Assembly: GCA_037893225.1 (NCBI GenBank) | Contig: JAZGUH010000025.1 | Location: 558,001 to 622,000 of the forward strand | Reading direction: 5' to 3' | Length of the DNA: 64,000 nucleotides | Source of the DNA: Hippasteria phrygiana | Lineage: Eukaryota; Echinodermata; Asteroidea; Valvatida; Goniasteridae | Part shown: positions 10,866 through 23,473 of the stretch, in pieces | Position numbering within the stretch: the first letter of the stretch is position 1 | Layout: each line of letters opens with the position of its first letter | Position numbers and translations under genes: made by a program | The notes under the pieces: generated by a model | What the model was told of the DNA's origin: nothing | Database searches by the model: none | Seen by the model: the letters and a program-made list of their open reading frames with translations, nothing else

Positions 10866-12330
10866 TTACATTTGGTCGATGTCTGGACTATGACACATTG
10901 GTATAGATGACAAGGAATTTTCTGGTTCAGGAGAATCATTCTCTTTAAGCTGAATTCTGTCCTGTGATGGTGTTGCATCGCCACTGGATCTATCCAATGT
11001 CTCCCGCTGTTGGTATGGTTTGAGCAGGTCAAAGTGTACAATTTGTGAATGCTGTCTGTGCACACTTTGTATGCGATATTTGGCTTTAGACAATTTTAGG
11101 GTGATCTCTTCTCCAAAACATCTACGGGTTAGGGATCTGTCCACATCTCTTCCTGTATGTGTAGAGCCTGACAAGGTCATCTTCTCGAAAGGGATCACCC
11201 ATTTTCTTCATGTCATGTTGTCGTTTCTTTCATTCTTGTGTGGCCTGTGCCGCTGGACTTTCTCATATGCCTCCTTCAAGTTCTGTTTCTGGTCTGTTCC
11301 TGTTGGTTTGTGTCTTCCCCCACTAGAAAATCAAGAGAGATGTTGATCTCCCCAAAAAACACGAGGAAGTTTGGTGGAAGCATGCTCACTTGAGCAGTAT
11401 AAAGCCATCAGGATATTTGGTCTTGACATATGTAGCAATCATGGTTCTAAGAGTCCTGTTAAAGCACTCCTCAAGGTCATCGGATTGAGGGTGATATGAT
11501 GTTGTACTTGTTTTATTATTCCCCAATAGGTGACAAACTTGCTGAAATAAGGCAGATTCAAAATGTCTTCCTTAATAATACTTATTTTTGACCTTTGGGT
11601 TTGCTTTGGCTATACCAAGCAGACCACCTCCTGGCCCATCATTAGCTGCCTCCGTGATCTGTTCGTGAAGTTAGTCTAGAATGACCATAAAAGACGAGAT
11701 GCAATGCCAGTATCATTGGTCCAGCACCGATAGTCAATCCTGATGAAACTCCAGTTGTCCCACTGGAACCAGTAGCCCTTGGTTCTTGATTTACTCCACC
11801 AATAGCTTTACCATCTGGATGCCGCCTAGCCTGCTTCCACTTAATAATTGGCACCAGGATTGGGTCATCTTTCTATGCTCTGCTTACTTTATTGAGATCA
11901 CAGCATGGCAAGGAAATGGAATTACACTCCCCCGTCAACAATGGATATGTGGAAAGTGCATCTGCATTAGGATATTTGGTACCATGTCGATGCTGGACAT
12001 CAACTTTGAGGTGTTGAGTATGTCCAACCAGCATACGACTTACCCTTCTGATGAAGCTGAATAACCACTGCAAATAACCTTGATCGGCACACAGTAAAAC
12101 GCGTCGTCCATAGAGGTAATGTTTAAAGTGACAGACAAAAGTAACAACGGCCAGCAACTCTCTCCTGGTGATGCTGTACCGGTACGACTCGCTTAGGCTA
12201 TGGCTTGCTATCTTCCTTCATGGATTTGGGACAAGACAGCACCTAGCTATACCCTTATCACTGGCATCCGTATTCAACACAAAAGTTAGGATGAAGTTGA
12301 GATAGGCCAACACTGGAGCAGTTATCAGCT
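10866..12330 (-). pseudogene. Ty3/gypsy retrotransposon 1, decayed pol
   Basis: Minus-strand pieces appear in pol order. At about 12200-12330 is the end of RT with entry to RNase H, where a DASDKGIA-like motif is legible after a frameshift. At about 12040-12157 is RNase H (LLAVVTF.CHFKHYLYGR then NADALS). At about 11380-11510 is the integrase core end (SYHPQSD..E.FNRTL). At 10866-11100 is the integrase tail with VHFDLLKPY. The zinc-binding and most of the catalytic integrase region is deleted, and stops and shifts are frequent. No LTRs were recognised. It lies in the kleisin intron, opposite to the gene. Confidence 0.8.
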
Positions 12331-12439
12331 TGTTTTAAATCTTCAAATGCCTGGCTGCGCTCATCTGTCCTGAGGAAACCTATGTTTTTCAGTGGCAGAA
12401 GATGTAGCGCTTTGCAGCAGAGCAAAACGACAGACGACT

Positions 12440-13165
12440 CTGTACATGCATATCTACAACAACTACGTTTTTCGTCCGTACACTGCTTGAAACATGGCAA
12501 ATTTGATAGATTTTAGCACGTGAAAAATTATGCTAGGTTACTGCGTCTATCCCGTTTAGGACAAAGGTGATTGTGCACATGCAGTGCCTGCAACGTTTGA
12601 CATTCTGCCAGCCTTGCGAGCCGAATAAACGTTCCGTTGTGGTTATAGAAGTCCAAATGCGAAGGCATGTCACGTTAAGTTTTCGCGAGGCCGCGGAAGA
12701 AAAAAGTCCAATGGAAACATATGCACATGATCTAACTGTTCGTCAGGCAAAGCAAACGATCCGAAGGGGGTCTCATGCGGCTGTGCACCTTGGACATGTG
12801 GCACTTGACTTCAGCCTTTACTGATGCCTTCACCCATGCCTTAATGTGCATGTTCATGGCCAGACATACATGTAGCACGAACTTGCCAGTTTATGGTTAA
12901 ATATATGTCTGGGTGAAACTTTACTATTTTAGCATTCGTTCAATGTAAATGTACATTGATTTCAATGCTCTGTGTATAGCCATGCCAGTGTTGATTCAAC
13001 CTACAATGTACATGTAGTATCAATGAGCAAACTAACCATACCTAAACAATGTTATTAAACGTTACAGTATTAATACAGCTAACGTTCAGGTAAGGTTGTT
13101 TCAATGTTTTCAATATTTTCCCAAAAGTGCTGTTTTGTTAACATTATTTATATTGATATTTACAG
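12440..13165. other. intron sequence before kleisin exon
   Basis: No mobile element or RNA gene recognised. ACATGTA words occur near 12868 and 13010. The last 30 bases hold a T-rich tract and the acceptor TATTTACAG used by the exon at 13166. Confidence 0.4.
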
Positions 13166-13378
13166 ACACAAACGTCGTCTGACAGAGCAAAGCATTGAGG
13201 AAGAGGCAACTATTCATGATGACAAGATGTTGATGATGGGGATAGCAGATGATATGCCTCTTCTCTCAGAGGGCCATATGGAGATACTGCAAGACATACC
13301 CGAGACAACTAAATCCCCTGAGATCAGTACATCTGAGGAAGAACAGCTCATCAATGTTCCACATCCAAATGTCATCAG
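13166..13378 (+). CDS. kleisin-like gene, acidic linker exon
   Basis: A 213-base exon between the acceptor TATTTACAG and the donor GTATGA. It enters with one base needed to complete a codon and leaves after two bases, matching both neighbouring exons. The peptide starts HKRRLTEQSIEEEATIHDDK and runs through LLSEGHMEILQD to INVPHPNVI. It is acidic, with many Glu/Asp, Met and Ser, like the disordered linker that precedes the C-terminal winged helix in REC8 and RAD21. No catalytic motif is expected for this family. Its wording is protein-like throughout, with no stop in 70 codons, in a region otherwise full of stops. Homology of this linker alone would not identify the family; that call comes from the last two exons. 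Confidence 0.65.
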
Positions 13379-13766
13379 GTATGAGTTAGAGTTAGTATCA
13401 TTTGCATGCACTAGCCCTGTATTGTTCCATGAAAGCAGGACACAGACAAATGAGCACATTTCATAATTTTGCAAGGTTTTTGAAGCTTTGTTTTGAAAAA
13501 AGTAGCATACTTGTTTGAAGAGGATTTTGCAGTCACACAAGCCTATGTACCCAAATACAATATCAGTAATTGAGTAACATCAACCAGGATTTGAGTTTCT
13601 GGAATAAAGGCATTCAAGGGTTTATTGGCGAAATGATACCAACTTGTTCCAAAATGTAGGCTTCATTGCTCTTACAATACGATACAATAAGCTTCATTAT
13701 CCCATTGCTTGAAATTCCATGGCCTTTTTAAAAACATGAATGTAAAAACTACACAGAATACATAAA

Positions 13767-14055
13767 TTTACCCCATGAGTACGGTATTTTACAGGAGAAG
13801 TCGGGGTGCCGCGTCGGCTCTGGTAGCCAAGCGAACCGCTATGTGTATTTGTGCAGTGAAACGTAACATATACACAATAATCCAACAATGGATTGAAACT
13901 GCACAAACAGCGGCCAATGGCGTCATCCGGCCTGGTGGCACTGTTTAATCCAACAATGGATTGAAACTGCACAAACAGCGGCCAATGGCGTCATCTGGCC
14001 TGATGGCACTGGGTTTTTTTGCGCCATATGGCATCATCCGTACGCAAGGGGTTAA
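13767..14055. mobile_element. piggyBac-like MITE, CCCCTTGCG family, enlarged copy
   Basis: The right end is GTACGCAAGGGGTTAA; the left end is TTTACCCCATGAGTACGG, a mutated TTAA. Inside, the segment TTTAATCCAACAATGG..AAACAGCGGCCAATGGCG is present twice (about 13879-13947 and 13944-14010), making this copy longer than the one at 7370. Confidence 0.65.
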
Positions 14056-14355
14056 ATGTATGATAAATAAATAAAAAACAAAATTAACTCATAAAATCTT
14101 CAAGCAAGTGTTTTGTTTTTTAAATATAAAACAAAAAAACAAACCAAAATTAACTCATAAAATCTTTAAGCAAGTGTTTGGTAGCTTAATGTGTCATTGA
14201 AATCTAGATGATTCTGATGTATGAATTATAACACATACATTTACAACGTTCATACTCTGGAGAGTTCAGGTACATGTATTCTTATTAGTCCATATACCTT
14301 GTAGTATCAGAGTAATATTTGTTTTGCTGAAGATGATTTGATCACGAAGAGTTTA

Positions 14356-14508
14356 TTAACTCCAATTAGCCCTCCTGGGCATTTTGGCTAGAACCCTACC
14401 AGATGCATCAGATTGCATCGTTTGTCGAATTGACTTGTGTGGAGAGTGCATCAAAGTGAAGCTGTCAGCACAGATGCACTGTGCTGTGTCTGGCAGAGTT
14501 AGGGTTAA
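14356..14508. mobile_element. piggyBac-like MITE, CCCTAACCC family, copy 1
   Basis: TTAA at both ends. In reverse orientation it reads CCCTAACTCTGCCAGACA, then CAGTGCATCTGTGCTGACAG and TGCACTCTCC. This matches 27637-27785 across the whole length. The left end is more mutated. Confidence 0.7.
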
Positions 14509-14636
14509 AAGGAATCTTGGTCAGCGGCTTTTAGGTTAGTTGTCATTGTCACAAGCCTTAAGTTAAAATTAGTCCATTTATCAGCAGTTGATGTTCAGTG
14601 TCAGCTTGAAATGTATTAGATAGCACCTGTGATGTA

Positions 14637-14866
14637 GGTCTTGAGACCAGGCTCGTTTTCAAGACCAGCCTTGAGACCAGCCTTGAGACCAGCCTTGAGA
14701 CCTGCCTTGAGACCTGCCTTGAGACCTGCCTTGAGACCTGCCTTGAGACCTGCCTTGAGACCTGCCTTGAGACCTGCCTTGAGACCTGCCTTGAGACCTG
14801 CCTTGAGACCTGCCTTGAGACCTGCCTTGAGACCTGCCTTGAGACCTGCCTTGAGACCTGCCTTTA
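14637..14866. repeat. 12-bp minisatellite
   Basis: About seventeen copies of CTTGAGACCTGC, with CTTGAGACCAGC variants at the left. Twelve bases equal four codons, so frames read a four-residue repeat (PALR or LKAG types), which is not a gene. The array borders the 3' end of Ty3/gypsy 2. Its word GGTCTTGAGACCAG also occurs in the hAT-like end at 9128-9300. Confidence 0.9.
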
Positions 14867-17384
14867 TAGCAGCTTTTTTATGCTTATCTTGGCGCTTGGC
14901 GTTGGGGTTGGGAGTGGTGCATGTAGTCTCCGGAAGGTGGGTGCGCATTGGTCTACCGAAGAGAAGTGTTGCAGGAGGGGTACCTGTTGTCGCGTGTGGT
15001 GTGGCACGGTAGTTTTGCAGGAACTGGTAGACGGTTTGCTTCCACGGCTTGTGGTCAGCGACAGCAGTGCGTTTTCATGAATCTCTCGACCTCTCCATTT
15101 GCCGTGGCCAACGTGGCATGACCTTGCGGTGTTTGAAGCCAAGGTAGCCTGCAAAGTTAGAGAACTGTAGAACGGTGAGCCATTGTCGGTGCGTACCACT
15201 TGAGGCACACCGAACGTTGCGAATATGTGGTCAAGTTTTGGGATGACTGCGCGTGCCGAAGTGGATGAGATAATTTCTATCTCTGGAAACCTGCTGTAGT
15301 CATCGATGACGACCAAAATGTGTTCACCAGTTGGCAGATCGCAGAAATCTACGCTGACCTCCAACCATGGGCCCTTAGGAAGTGGCGACATCTGTAGTGG
15401 AGCGCTTGTATTGTCCACTGTTGTAGCTTGGCAGGGCAGACAGTCGCGGATGGTTTGGTCAACCAGACGATCAATGGCAGGGAACCATACCTTCTCGCGC
15501 AGGAGCTGTTTTTTTTTGTTTTTTTTTGGTGGCCCTCATGGGCAATGTTGATGACTGTTTGCTGGAGAGTCTTGGGAATGACGATTCGGTGTCCGCGAAG
15601 CAAGAGATCACGATTTGTTGTGGTAGTAAGCTCAGCACGTATCTTGTGCAAGCTTCGTAGCGTGTCACTGGTCTGCTGATTGTGCGGTTGATTGAGAAGT
15701 CTGTCCCAACTACCAGTGACAATTGCGTTGATGCAGTCTTGGAGAATTTTATCTTGCTGTGTCGCGGTTTGGATTTCTTCCAGCTTGACAGTTTTGGGTA
15801 CAGCATTCACTGAGATTAAGTTTCTCTTTTCTGCTTGGAGCTCGCGTGTGGGGCTGTGGATGACGAGACATGTAGTCAGCGGGGTTTAGCTAACCCGGCT
15901 GGTATTCAACAATGTAGTTGTACTCCTATAGCTTCAGTACCCAGCATTCGATTCCGGCTGGAGCTTGGTTGTTTGGACTGTTGAAGAGCGTGACCAGCGG
16001 TTTGTGGTCTGTTATGACAGTGAATGTTCCCCCGTAGACATAGAGATGGAAATGCAGAACGGCCCATGTTATGGCCAAAGCTTCACGCTCGGTTTGCGAG
16101 TACTGTTGCTCAATGGGGGTTAAAGGACCTGCTTGCGAGTGCGACAATTGCGAGTTTGTTATTGGCGTTGCGTTGTGCGAGGATACCAGCGAGGCCGACT
16201 GGACTGGCGTCGACTATGACTTGCGTCTTCTTGGTTGGTTCTTTGTACGCCATGGTGCAGCATTGTGCGACACGTCCTTGAGAGCCTGTTGTTTTTCTGG
16301 TCCCCATGACCAAGGGACTGCATCTTTGGTCAGTTCACGTAGGGGTGCGGAGACTGTAGCCAAGTCGGGGATGAAACGACTGCAGTGAGTGACAAGTCCG
16401 AGAAAACTTCAGACTTCGCTCACATTCTGGGGCTCTGACACATTTTGGAAGCCTAAACCTTCTTTGGATCAGGTGAGACACCGTCACGACTGAAGATGTG
16501 TCCGAAGTATTCGACACGACTCTTGCTGAACTGGCACTTGTCTTTGTTCAGCGTGAGATTTCGCTTGCGGAGGCGATGGAGGCAGGCTTTAAGTCGCGTG
16601 TCATGCTCTTGTTTTGTTTTGCCGAACACCAAAATATCATCGCTGATGTTGAGAACTCCCTCAAGCCCCTACAGACAAGTGTTGATGACATTCTGGAAGA
16701 CCTCGGCAGCTGAACAAACGCCGAAATTCAGGCGCTTGTAGCAGTACAGTCCTACGTGTGTTGAGAAGACTGTAAGGTGACGCGACTCTGGGGACAACTC
16801 CACCTGGTGGTAGCCTGCGTTAAGATCAAGCTTACTGAACACAGTGGAGCTTTTGACGTCCTCGATGGTGGGGGGTTACATGTCGTTCGCGTTTGATAGC
16901 CTTATTGACATTGCGCATGTCGACACACATGCGGATCTCCCCGGGCCACTTAGGTTTCTGGACGACATGGATGGGTGAGACCCATGGAGTGGGCTCATCA
17001 TGCACTGGTTCGATGACGTCCAGGTCGAGTAGCTTGCGTAACTCAGCTTCGACTTTTTTCTGCACCTGAAATACAACAATGTAGTATGCGACGATGTGGC
17101 AGAGCGATGGGCTGGACAGACTTGTCTTCATGGAGTATGCACTAAAAATCCTTGAGTTTACCGATGCCGGTGAAGCGATCAGAGTATTGCTCGAGCAACT
17201 GATGTACTTTGGACGAGTCATCAGGTTGAATGTTGTACGCAACCTGAACGATACCAAGCTCTGACGCAGTGGTGAAACTTATGAGTGTGTCCCCTTGCTG
17301 CTTTGTCACAAAGAATGTCGACTGGACTTCTGACGACTTGTAGTTGCTTCGAACGTACCTACAATCTCAAGGAGAGTGTGAGTG
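14867..17384 (-). pseudogene. Ty3/gypsy retrotransposon 2, RT-RNase H-integrase half
   Basis: Reading from right to left on the minus strand: the end of the protease up to 17384; reverse transcriptase (VSPIHVVQKPKWPGEIRMC near 16960, and the active-site box ISDDILVFG near 16640); RNase H (QYSQTEREALAITWAVLHF near 16090); then integrase from about 15800. The integrase core shows VDFCDL and RTDNGSPF near 15180-15350; the segment with the catalytic Glu is in a shifted frame near 15085. Several stops and frameshifts mean it is inactive. The 3' LTR is missing, replaced by the 12-bp minisatellite. The gag-protease half continues at 19595 beyond an inserted transposon. Confidence 0.85.
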
Positions 17385-19594
17385 TAAGGTTCAACCGATG
17401 TTGGATTTTCCTGCCGATCCGATGGCCGATGTTTTATTTGGAACATCGGCCGATGTCCGATCCGATCCGATGTTTTTAATCGACATATAAACAATGCCAT
17501 CAAAAACGTCAAAAAATCGTGCTGAGCTATCGGTAGATCGTGACACTATGGACCGATCGCGCTGCCACCAGTCGAACACATTTTCTTTCTAATTCACGGC
17601 TCGAGAGGATTTTTTTTTAAAGGTAAGTAAAGTCCAAGATATCCGTCAGAATCGACTGATAGCGCAGCACGATCGCCCTATATCGCGCACATCGACCGAT
17701 TGCGCCCACATACCCAAGACAAACCACGACTCCCTTAACACAGTAATAAATTGGGCCAAACAAAAAAATGCCTTTAGTTCGGGTCACCCTATTTTCGAAA
17801 GACATAAAATGTTATTAGGTAGAGGAAGACAAATTAATTCTACGATACCGATTTCCGATCATAATAGTAGGAATTGCCGACCAGGCGTCCGGAATTCCCA
17901 TACAGTAGCGGCGGTACTTGCCGACATGTGAAACTATGCGTATAACTCAAAGATCGTGTACATCTTGTCGATGTTCGGCCGGGAGTACGTGCGCATGCGG
18001 CAAAATAAGTACGGGCTCGATCATGGGGGAAAAACCGTCTGCGCCTGCGCATTGCGCAGAGCGGGTCCGTTGTTGGGGGGTGTTTATTCATGCAACACCA
18101 TGCTTTGACACGCATGCTTTGGAGGCAACAAATTACTAAAAGATTCTAGAACTTCGTAGGCCTACTCGACAAGATTTGTTCATAAAATCCCGGCGAAAAC
18201 CAACAAAGAATCGGACCAACAAGGATAGTCAAAATCAGGATGTGTTTTAATCAAAACTTTCGACAAATTGCGACAAGAAGTGGACCAGTGGTTGAGTGAT
18301 GTGCGTGATAAACGGCTGTGTGGATAATTCCACGTGTCGCCAACGTGTTACGGTGACGCACCGTGCATGGAGCTGTCAGTTGGCCGGGCACGCCCGCGCG
18401 TTGTACGGCATGGACTGCTTTCGTATCGCGGCACTCTGTGCGTGCAGTTTGTGATATGGTGATCGCATTTCATATCTATTTTGTTTAGTTTATTGCTTTT
18501 GCTGATTAATAGGCTATCAATCATGTATCTATCTTTCTTCTGAATAAAAAGGTCGATTATTCACAACACGAGAGTTTTGGCTTAACCATACAAGTTTACA
18601 GTTTTAAAGAAATAGGAAGAAAGCTGATTATTTTTACAATACGTACATTTTATTTTCCACTTTGCAATGCTCGTATCACATAAAATTCATCAGGCATATG
18701 TCTCACAAAGCATCTCAAAATGTGTACATGTACTTCGTTTCGGGACCCCTCTAACACAGGTATTGCGTTAATTTAATATTCTCACCTTTAGCATGGAGGT
18801 AGAAAATTAACATGTTATGCCTACCAACCGACCCTATTAAATTTTATTTTAACACTGCTGGTTGTTGGATAGAAGTTGAAATGGAGAACAAATTAGGACA
18901 ATGGGCAAAACTAATCCAGGCATTTATTTACATGTACGTAGAAAAATCTGCGGTCGTAAAAATACGACGCCGAACTCGCAGTGATTTCAATTCAATTCAA
19001 GCTTCAGTCCAGCAAAATTGGCACACGTGAAGGGAATTCCCCATTAGGGCGTCTATGCTGGTCTTTTTTCCAGGGTATTTTTGTATTCACGCTGTATATA
19101 ACATTACACGGTGCACACATATCGCCAATGCTGTGCATGCAAGAGACATGTGATCGGCTGAACTAAAGTCCACAACGCGTCGTGGCTTCACACAGTGTGG
19201 TTCCCAGACTCCGTTCATGACGTTCAGTAGACCAGTCCAGTCATGCACTGACTGCTCCGTTGTCTTCGGGCACTGAGTTTTCACGCATGCGGTGCAGATA
19301 GCGCGGATCGCATAGACGCGGAGCTCGGAGATATTTACACCGGTATGATAATACATCACCGCATAAAACTGTTCATTTTTCACACAAAAATTAGACATCG
19401 TTTTTACTCGCGCTCTAATAAAAAAACATGACATTTGTGTATGATAAAATTGAGTGTAAAGTTTGCTAATTGACATTGCCGAACATCGGTTCGTCATCGG
19501 TCAAACCTTACAAATTTTGCCGATCCGATGTTTTGCCGATGTTGCCAAACATCGGCCCGATCCGATGTCCGATCCGATCATCGGTTAAACCTTA
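17385..19594. mobile_element. hAT-like DNA transposon 1 inside Ty3/gypsy 2
   Basis: Terminal inverted repeats TAAGGTTCAACCGATG and CATCGGTTAAACCTTA match at 15 of 16 positions. The flanking 8 bp TGTGAGTG is duplicated exactly (17377-17384 and 19595-19602). An 8-bp duplication is the hallmark of hAT elements. Subterminal regions are full of CCGATCCGATG words in both orientations. No transposase is recognisable in the 2.2 kb, so this is a non-autonomous or decayed copy. It entered the protease-coding part of the host retrotransposon. Confidence 0.85.
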
Positions 19595-20640
19595 TGTGAG
19601 TGCCATAAGCGAAGACTTTTGTGTGGGCGCATCTGCGCAGTTCTGGAACAGGTGATAGGGTGCTGTTCGTAGCAGCAGACATGACGCTCATCACTGAGGC
19701 ACCAGTGTCGATGATGGCTTTGACTGGTGTCTTGTTGATATTGACTGTGACAACAGGTTGCTTGGATCGGGATGGTGCTTGCACACCGAACACATACTCG
19801 TCTTCAGAGCTGGAAGCGGTGTCTTTGTTTTTGTGTGGTTTGGCACGCGAGTGGCCACGAGACAGGCAGTATTTTGCGAAATGGTTCTGTTTTCCGTATG
19901 ACATGTAACGCCTTTGGCAGGACACTGTTTCTTGTGTAGGAATGTTCCACCACAATTGCGACATGGCACACTTTGTTGAGGTTTGGCCAAATGCACGGGT
20001 TTGCCATGTTGTTGACGTGAGCCGGACTGGTTCTTGGATCTGTGTACTTTGTGCACTGTCTCTGAAGTGGGACTCGGAAGTTTTTCCATGCTTTTTGCCT
20101 GCATATCTGCGAGTTCGTAGGCCCGTGCAGTAGCAAGCAGCTTCGAGAGAGTAAGATCGGCTTCACGTAGGGCATAACGACGCAATTTAGATGAAAAGCA
20201 GTTATGGATGATTTGTGATTTGACTTCTGAGTCCCGCTCATGGAACTCACATGTTCGGGCCAGCTGTTGGAGGCGAGTACTGATTGAAGTCACCAACTGT
20301 TTCTGTGGAAGAATGTTTGGCTTCTCTAAACACAAATCTTTCGTATTCGATGTTACGCTGTGGTGAGAAGTACAATGTACTTGTTAAGTTGCTCCTTTGC
20401 TGACTTGTAATCAGACCCAGTGTCAGTTAATGTCTCAAATGTCCATGACTGCCTGACCTGCATAGTGCAATAGAAGGGCCCGTTGTTGTTTATCATCAAC
20501 AATGTTGTGAAGGCTACAAAGAGGTTTTCCAATCTCTTGACATACTTTTTCCAGCGCAGACCAACAGTAGATGGCTCCGAATGTGGTGCAAAGTTTGGAA
20601 AGGATGGTAGATTATGGCAGTTTGATGCAGACATGGCGAC
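19595..20640 (-). pseudogene. Ty3/gypsy retrotransposon 2, gag-protease half
   Basis: From right to left: a capsid-like stretch starting at about 20640 (VGLRWKKYVKRLENLFVAF) and continuing to 20130 (LRRYALREADLTLSKLLATA). A zinc knuckle follows near 19950 (CRNCGG....H...CPAKG). Then comes an aspartic protease from about 19800 with VKAIIDTGASVMSV, the active-site DTGA. There are frameshifts between capsid and knuckle. The coding sequence stops at the hAT insertion and resumes in the same frame at 17384. Confidence 0.8.
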
Positions 20641-20827
20641 AAGTAATAGTATACGACGCACGCGGTCGTTGGATTGTGCATGTCATGTACACTATACGAT
20701 AATGCACAGTACTACAACAACGTACGATCTTTCCAAAAACTTACTCAGTTTTGAGACCGCGATTGCATGCACAAAATGACAGCAAACTGACGACAGACAC
20801 AATACTGGGTTCCTAATCAACAAAAAG

Positions 20828-20845
20828 ATCCCATCCTCGTCGCCA
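20828..20845 (-). other. primer-binding site of Ty3/gypsy 2
   Basis: The minus strand reads TGGCGACGAGGATGGGAT directly after the LTR. It is the complement of the 3' end (..ATCCCATCCTCGTCG-CCA) of animal tRNA-Ser(GCU) as I know it, so a serine tRNA is the likely primer. Confidence 0.75.
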
Positions 20846-20847
20846 GT

Positions 20848-21126
20848 TGTAATATTCAAAGTGTGTCAACTTGAATAGTTTGTTAGCCTGATGGACAAGA
20901 CGACTGTACACACTTGTAGTGTAATGCGAACTATGCTTTCTATTTCACCCTTTTCAGTGACCTTCTATTGAGCGCCTGGTGAAACAACAATGGATACCTT
21001 TTTTCAAGACTATTAGCCATTGTATCTTTATACAACCCAGAGAAGTGTTTAGAGCTGTTGTTCCCCGGATACTATAAGTAGGGCTCGCGCACACGGTAGT
21101 TGCACCTGGTTGCACTTTGTGTACAA
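20848..21126 (-). mobile_element. 5' LTR of Ty3/gypsy 2 (probable)
   Basis: It lies immediately upstream of the primer-binding site. On the minus strand it ends in ATTACA, contains a TATAAAGATA box at about 21028-21037, and may begin at TGTACACAAAGTGC near 21126. The outer limit is uncertain because no second LTR exists for comparison. Confidence 0.5.
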
Positions 21127-21129
21127 AAT

Positions 21130-22980
21130 GAACACCCGACGTTAACAGCGTCGCCCAATGATTTTTAGTTTTAAAAAGTCGGATTTTTCATTCCTCATTT
21201 AAAAGTAAAAATTTGAAAATATTCTTCGTAATTTGGAAACTGATAGTTGAATCATGTAATAAACTTGACGTTGAAATTGCACTGGTTTTTGCTGTTTGAA
21301 AAGTCTCATTTTATCTCCGAGTAGTCCGACAAACGTGGCGCGCACATGTTACATTCACGGCCGGGCCGTACTCGGCCCCGGCCCCATGCGCGTGCGGAGG
21401 CATGACACGGCAGTCCTGCGTTCAAGATCGATGGCAAGAATCTTCTCCCCTGGTGACTTTGTTTAACTCGGTCTCGACGATAGTATCGCATTGCAGACGT
21501 CAAGAAACCATACATAACTCGGAAGCTAATAAAAAAGTGCATTCAACCATCCTCGTTCCATGATTATCGGTCCGTGCGTTCCTAAGTTACGACTTTTTTT
21601 CTTTTTTCCAATACTTTTTCTTTACGAAATATATTGATAATAATAATGGAACCTTTACAAATTTAATTAGTAATATCAAGGCTTGAATTTCCTTTTTTTA
21701 AACTGTCAAAATATAATTTTATTTTAAAGTTATATAGACACATTTGTGTCGTTGTGGATTTTCATCATGGCGCCTTTTGCCTGACGCGTGTGTCAACAGA
21801 TCGATAGTCAAGCATGATTGTTCACTAGCTGATCGTTAATGTAGACATAAAAATACTACTGTTCATGTGAAAATGGTCTCACAAGTTAATGAATCAGGTA
21901 AAAAGGTGATGTATTTTGATTTTTTAGGGTCTTTTTGCTGAAATAAACTGCCGTTTTTTGGGGCTCGGCACTGCGGTTTGCTGCGCAATGCAATTTTGTG
22001 TGCCTTATGTCGACTGGCTCGTTGACGTTCGAAAAAAATCGAGTTCATGCGGTTGTCCCAGTTACGAAATACAGCCAAATCCCTTTCAAATCAAGATCAT
22101 ACCTGATGTATTTTGTTTATTGTTGATGAAATTAACCATAATTTTCCTGTTAAATTTAACAGGAGCTTCTACCCCATTGTGGGATTTAAATTTTCTACCC
22201 TGTAGTAAAAAAATGGATCATACCCACTCCCACACCCATATAGCTTTATGGACTATTCTATTTGTATTACATGGGGGCGTTTTGTTTGAGTGTTTTTAGG
22301 TTGGACTTAGTCATTTGTCAACCTTGCCGTTGGTCATTTTTGGTGTAAAATTACATTTTTGACATCCATTTTATTGCACATTATGATTGTTAACAACTCA
22401 AAACCAACTGGAACCAATAGTATTTCTGGAAAACAATGGGAAAAAACAAGTTAAAGGTTACTAAAGCGTTTATTTACACTTTGACAGATATTTAAATATG
22501 CCTTTTTATTCAGTTTCAAAAAAATTGAACATTTTCGTACACATTTCCTATACAAAATAATGTCATTTTGAGAACATATATTTGGCCATAACTTTGGATT
22601 GCACTGGTCAATTGGGGCCATTTTACCATCATTTGTTTTCTTTTTTGGTGGGCTTTACAATGAAAACAATCTCTTAAACAAATAAAACCTTTACAAAAAA
22701 AGTTCACTAGCCCTACTATAAGTTCTTTTTTAACTTAAATTTTTCTTGCATAAAAAAACTTGCCAAAAAAGAGGTAGACTTTGCCAAAAAAAGGGGTAGA
22801 CTTTGCCGAAAAAATGGTAGACTGGGCGACTTGCCAAAAAAGGAGAGACTTGCTCACAATCCACTCCAGGTTAGCAGATTCGGAGCCCGATCTGCCATGC
22901 TTACCATCCTTGCCAGGAGCCCCAGTAGGCCAATCACAGGTGCCGCACACCAGCCAAGTACCAATGGTGAGACCACCAAT
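21130..22980. other. intron sequence, no gene recognised
   Basis: AT-rich. A short degenerate tandem of TTGCCAAAAAA..GGTAGACT units lies at about 22759-22856, immediately before the next Ty3/gypsy remnant. No exon or complete element was recognised. Confidence 0.4.
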
Positions 22981-22984
22981 TACC

Positions 22985-23473
22985 CTCAGTGGAAGACCTC
23001 AAACAACACTTCCCAAGACAGTTTGATACACTTGGGAACTTCATGATGAAGGCTCACCTCTACCTCAAAGTGCCGCATCCACTTGAAACCAAAGCTTGAC
23101 AGGATGGAAAGTGCTGGTGTTATTCTATTCGTCCAGTCAACCACCACACAGACCCTCAACGACTCAACAATAGCCTGAAGAGCTGCCCACATAAAATCCC
23201 GACGTTAGAGAAGCTTAACCCGGAATTCAGCAAAGCAAAGTTCTTCTCAAAGCTAGATGCAAAAGCAGGGTATTGGGCAGTGCACCTGGATGAAGAGTCA
23301 CAAGAGCTCATGACCTTCCGGACCCCATTCGGGAGATACTGCTTGTGATGACTTCCCTTCAGGCTTTCCGTTAGTGAAGATATATTCTAACAGGCAGTAG
23401 ACAGGATTGTTGCCCAAGTCCCCGGTTGTGTCAGGATCGCAGATGACATTGCAGTCTGGCAGAACCGAAGATA
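22985..23473 (+). pseudogene. Ty3/gypsy retrotransposon 3, RT first part
   Basis: The + strand reads, across several frameshifts, FDTLGNFMMKAHLYLKV at about 23020, then IRPVNHH, DPQRLNNSLK and FFSKLDAKAGYWAVHLDEES near 23240. It continues with RTPFGRYC and the active-site region IADDIAVW near 23440. Upstream gag and the 5' LTR are absent. The reading stops at a 9.4-kb insertion and resumes at 32879. Confidence 0.8.

Noticed and set aside
14616..15012. Frames of 110-123 codons with PALR or LKAG repeats.
   Set aside because: They are readings of the 12-bp minisatellite, not proteins.
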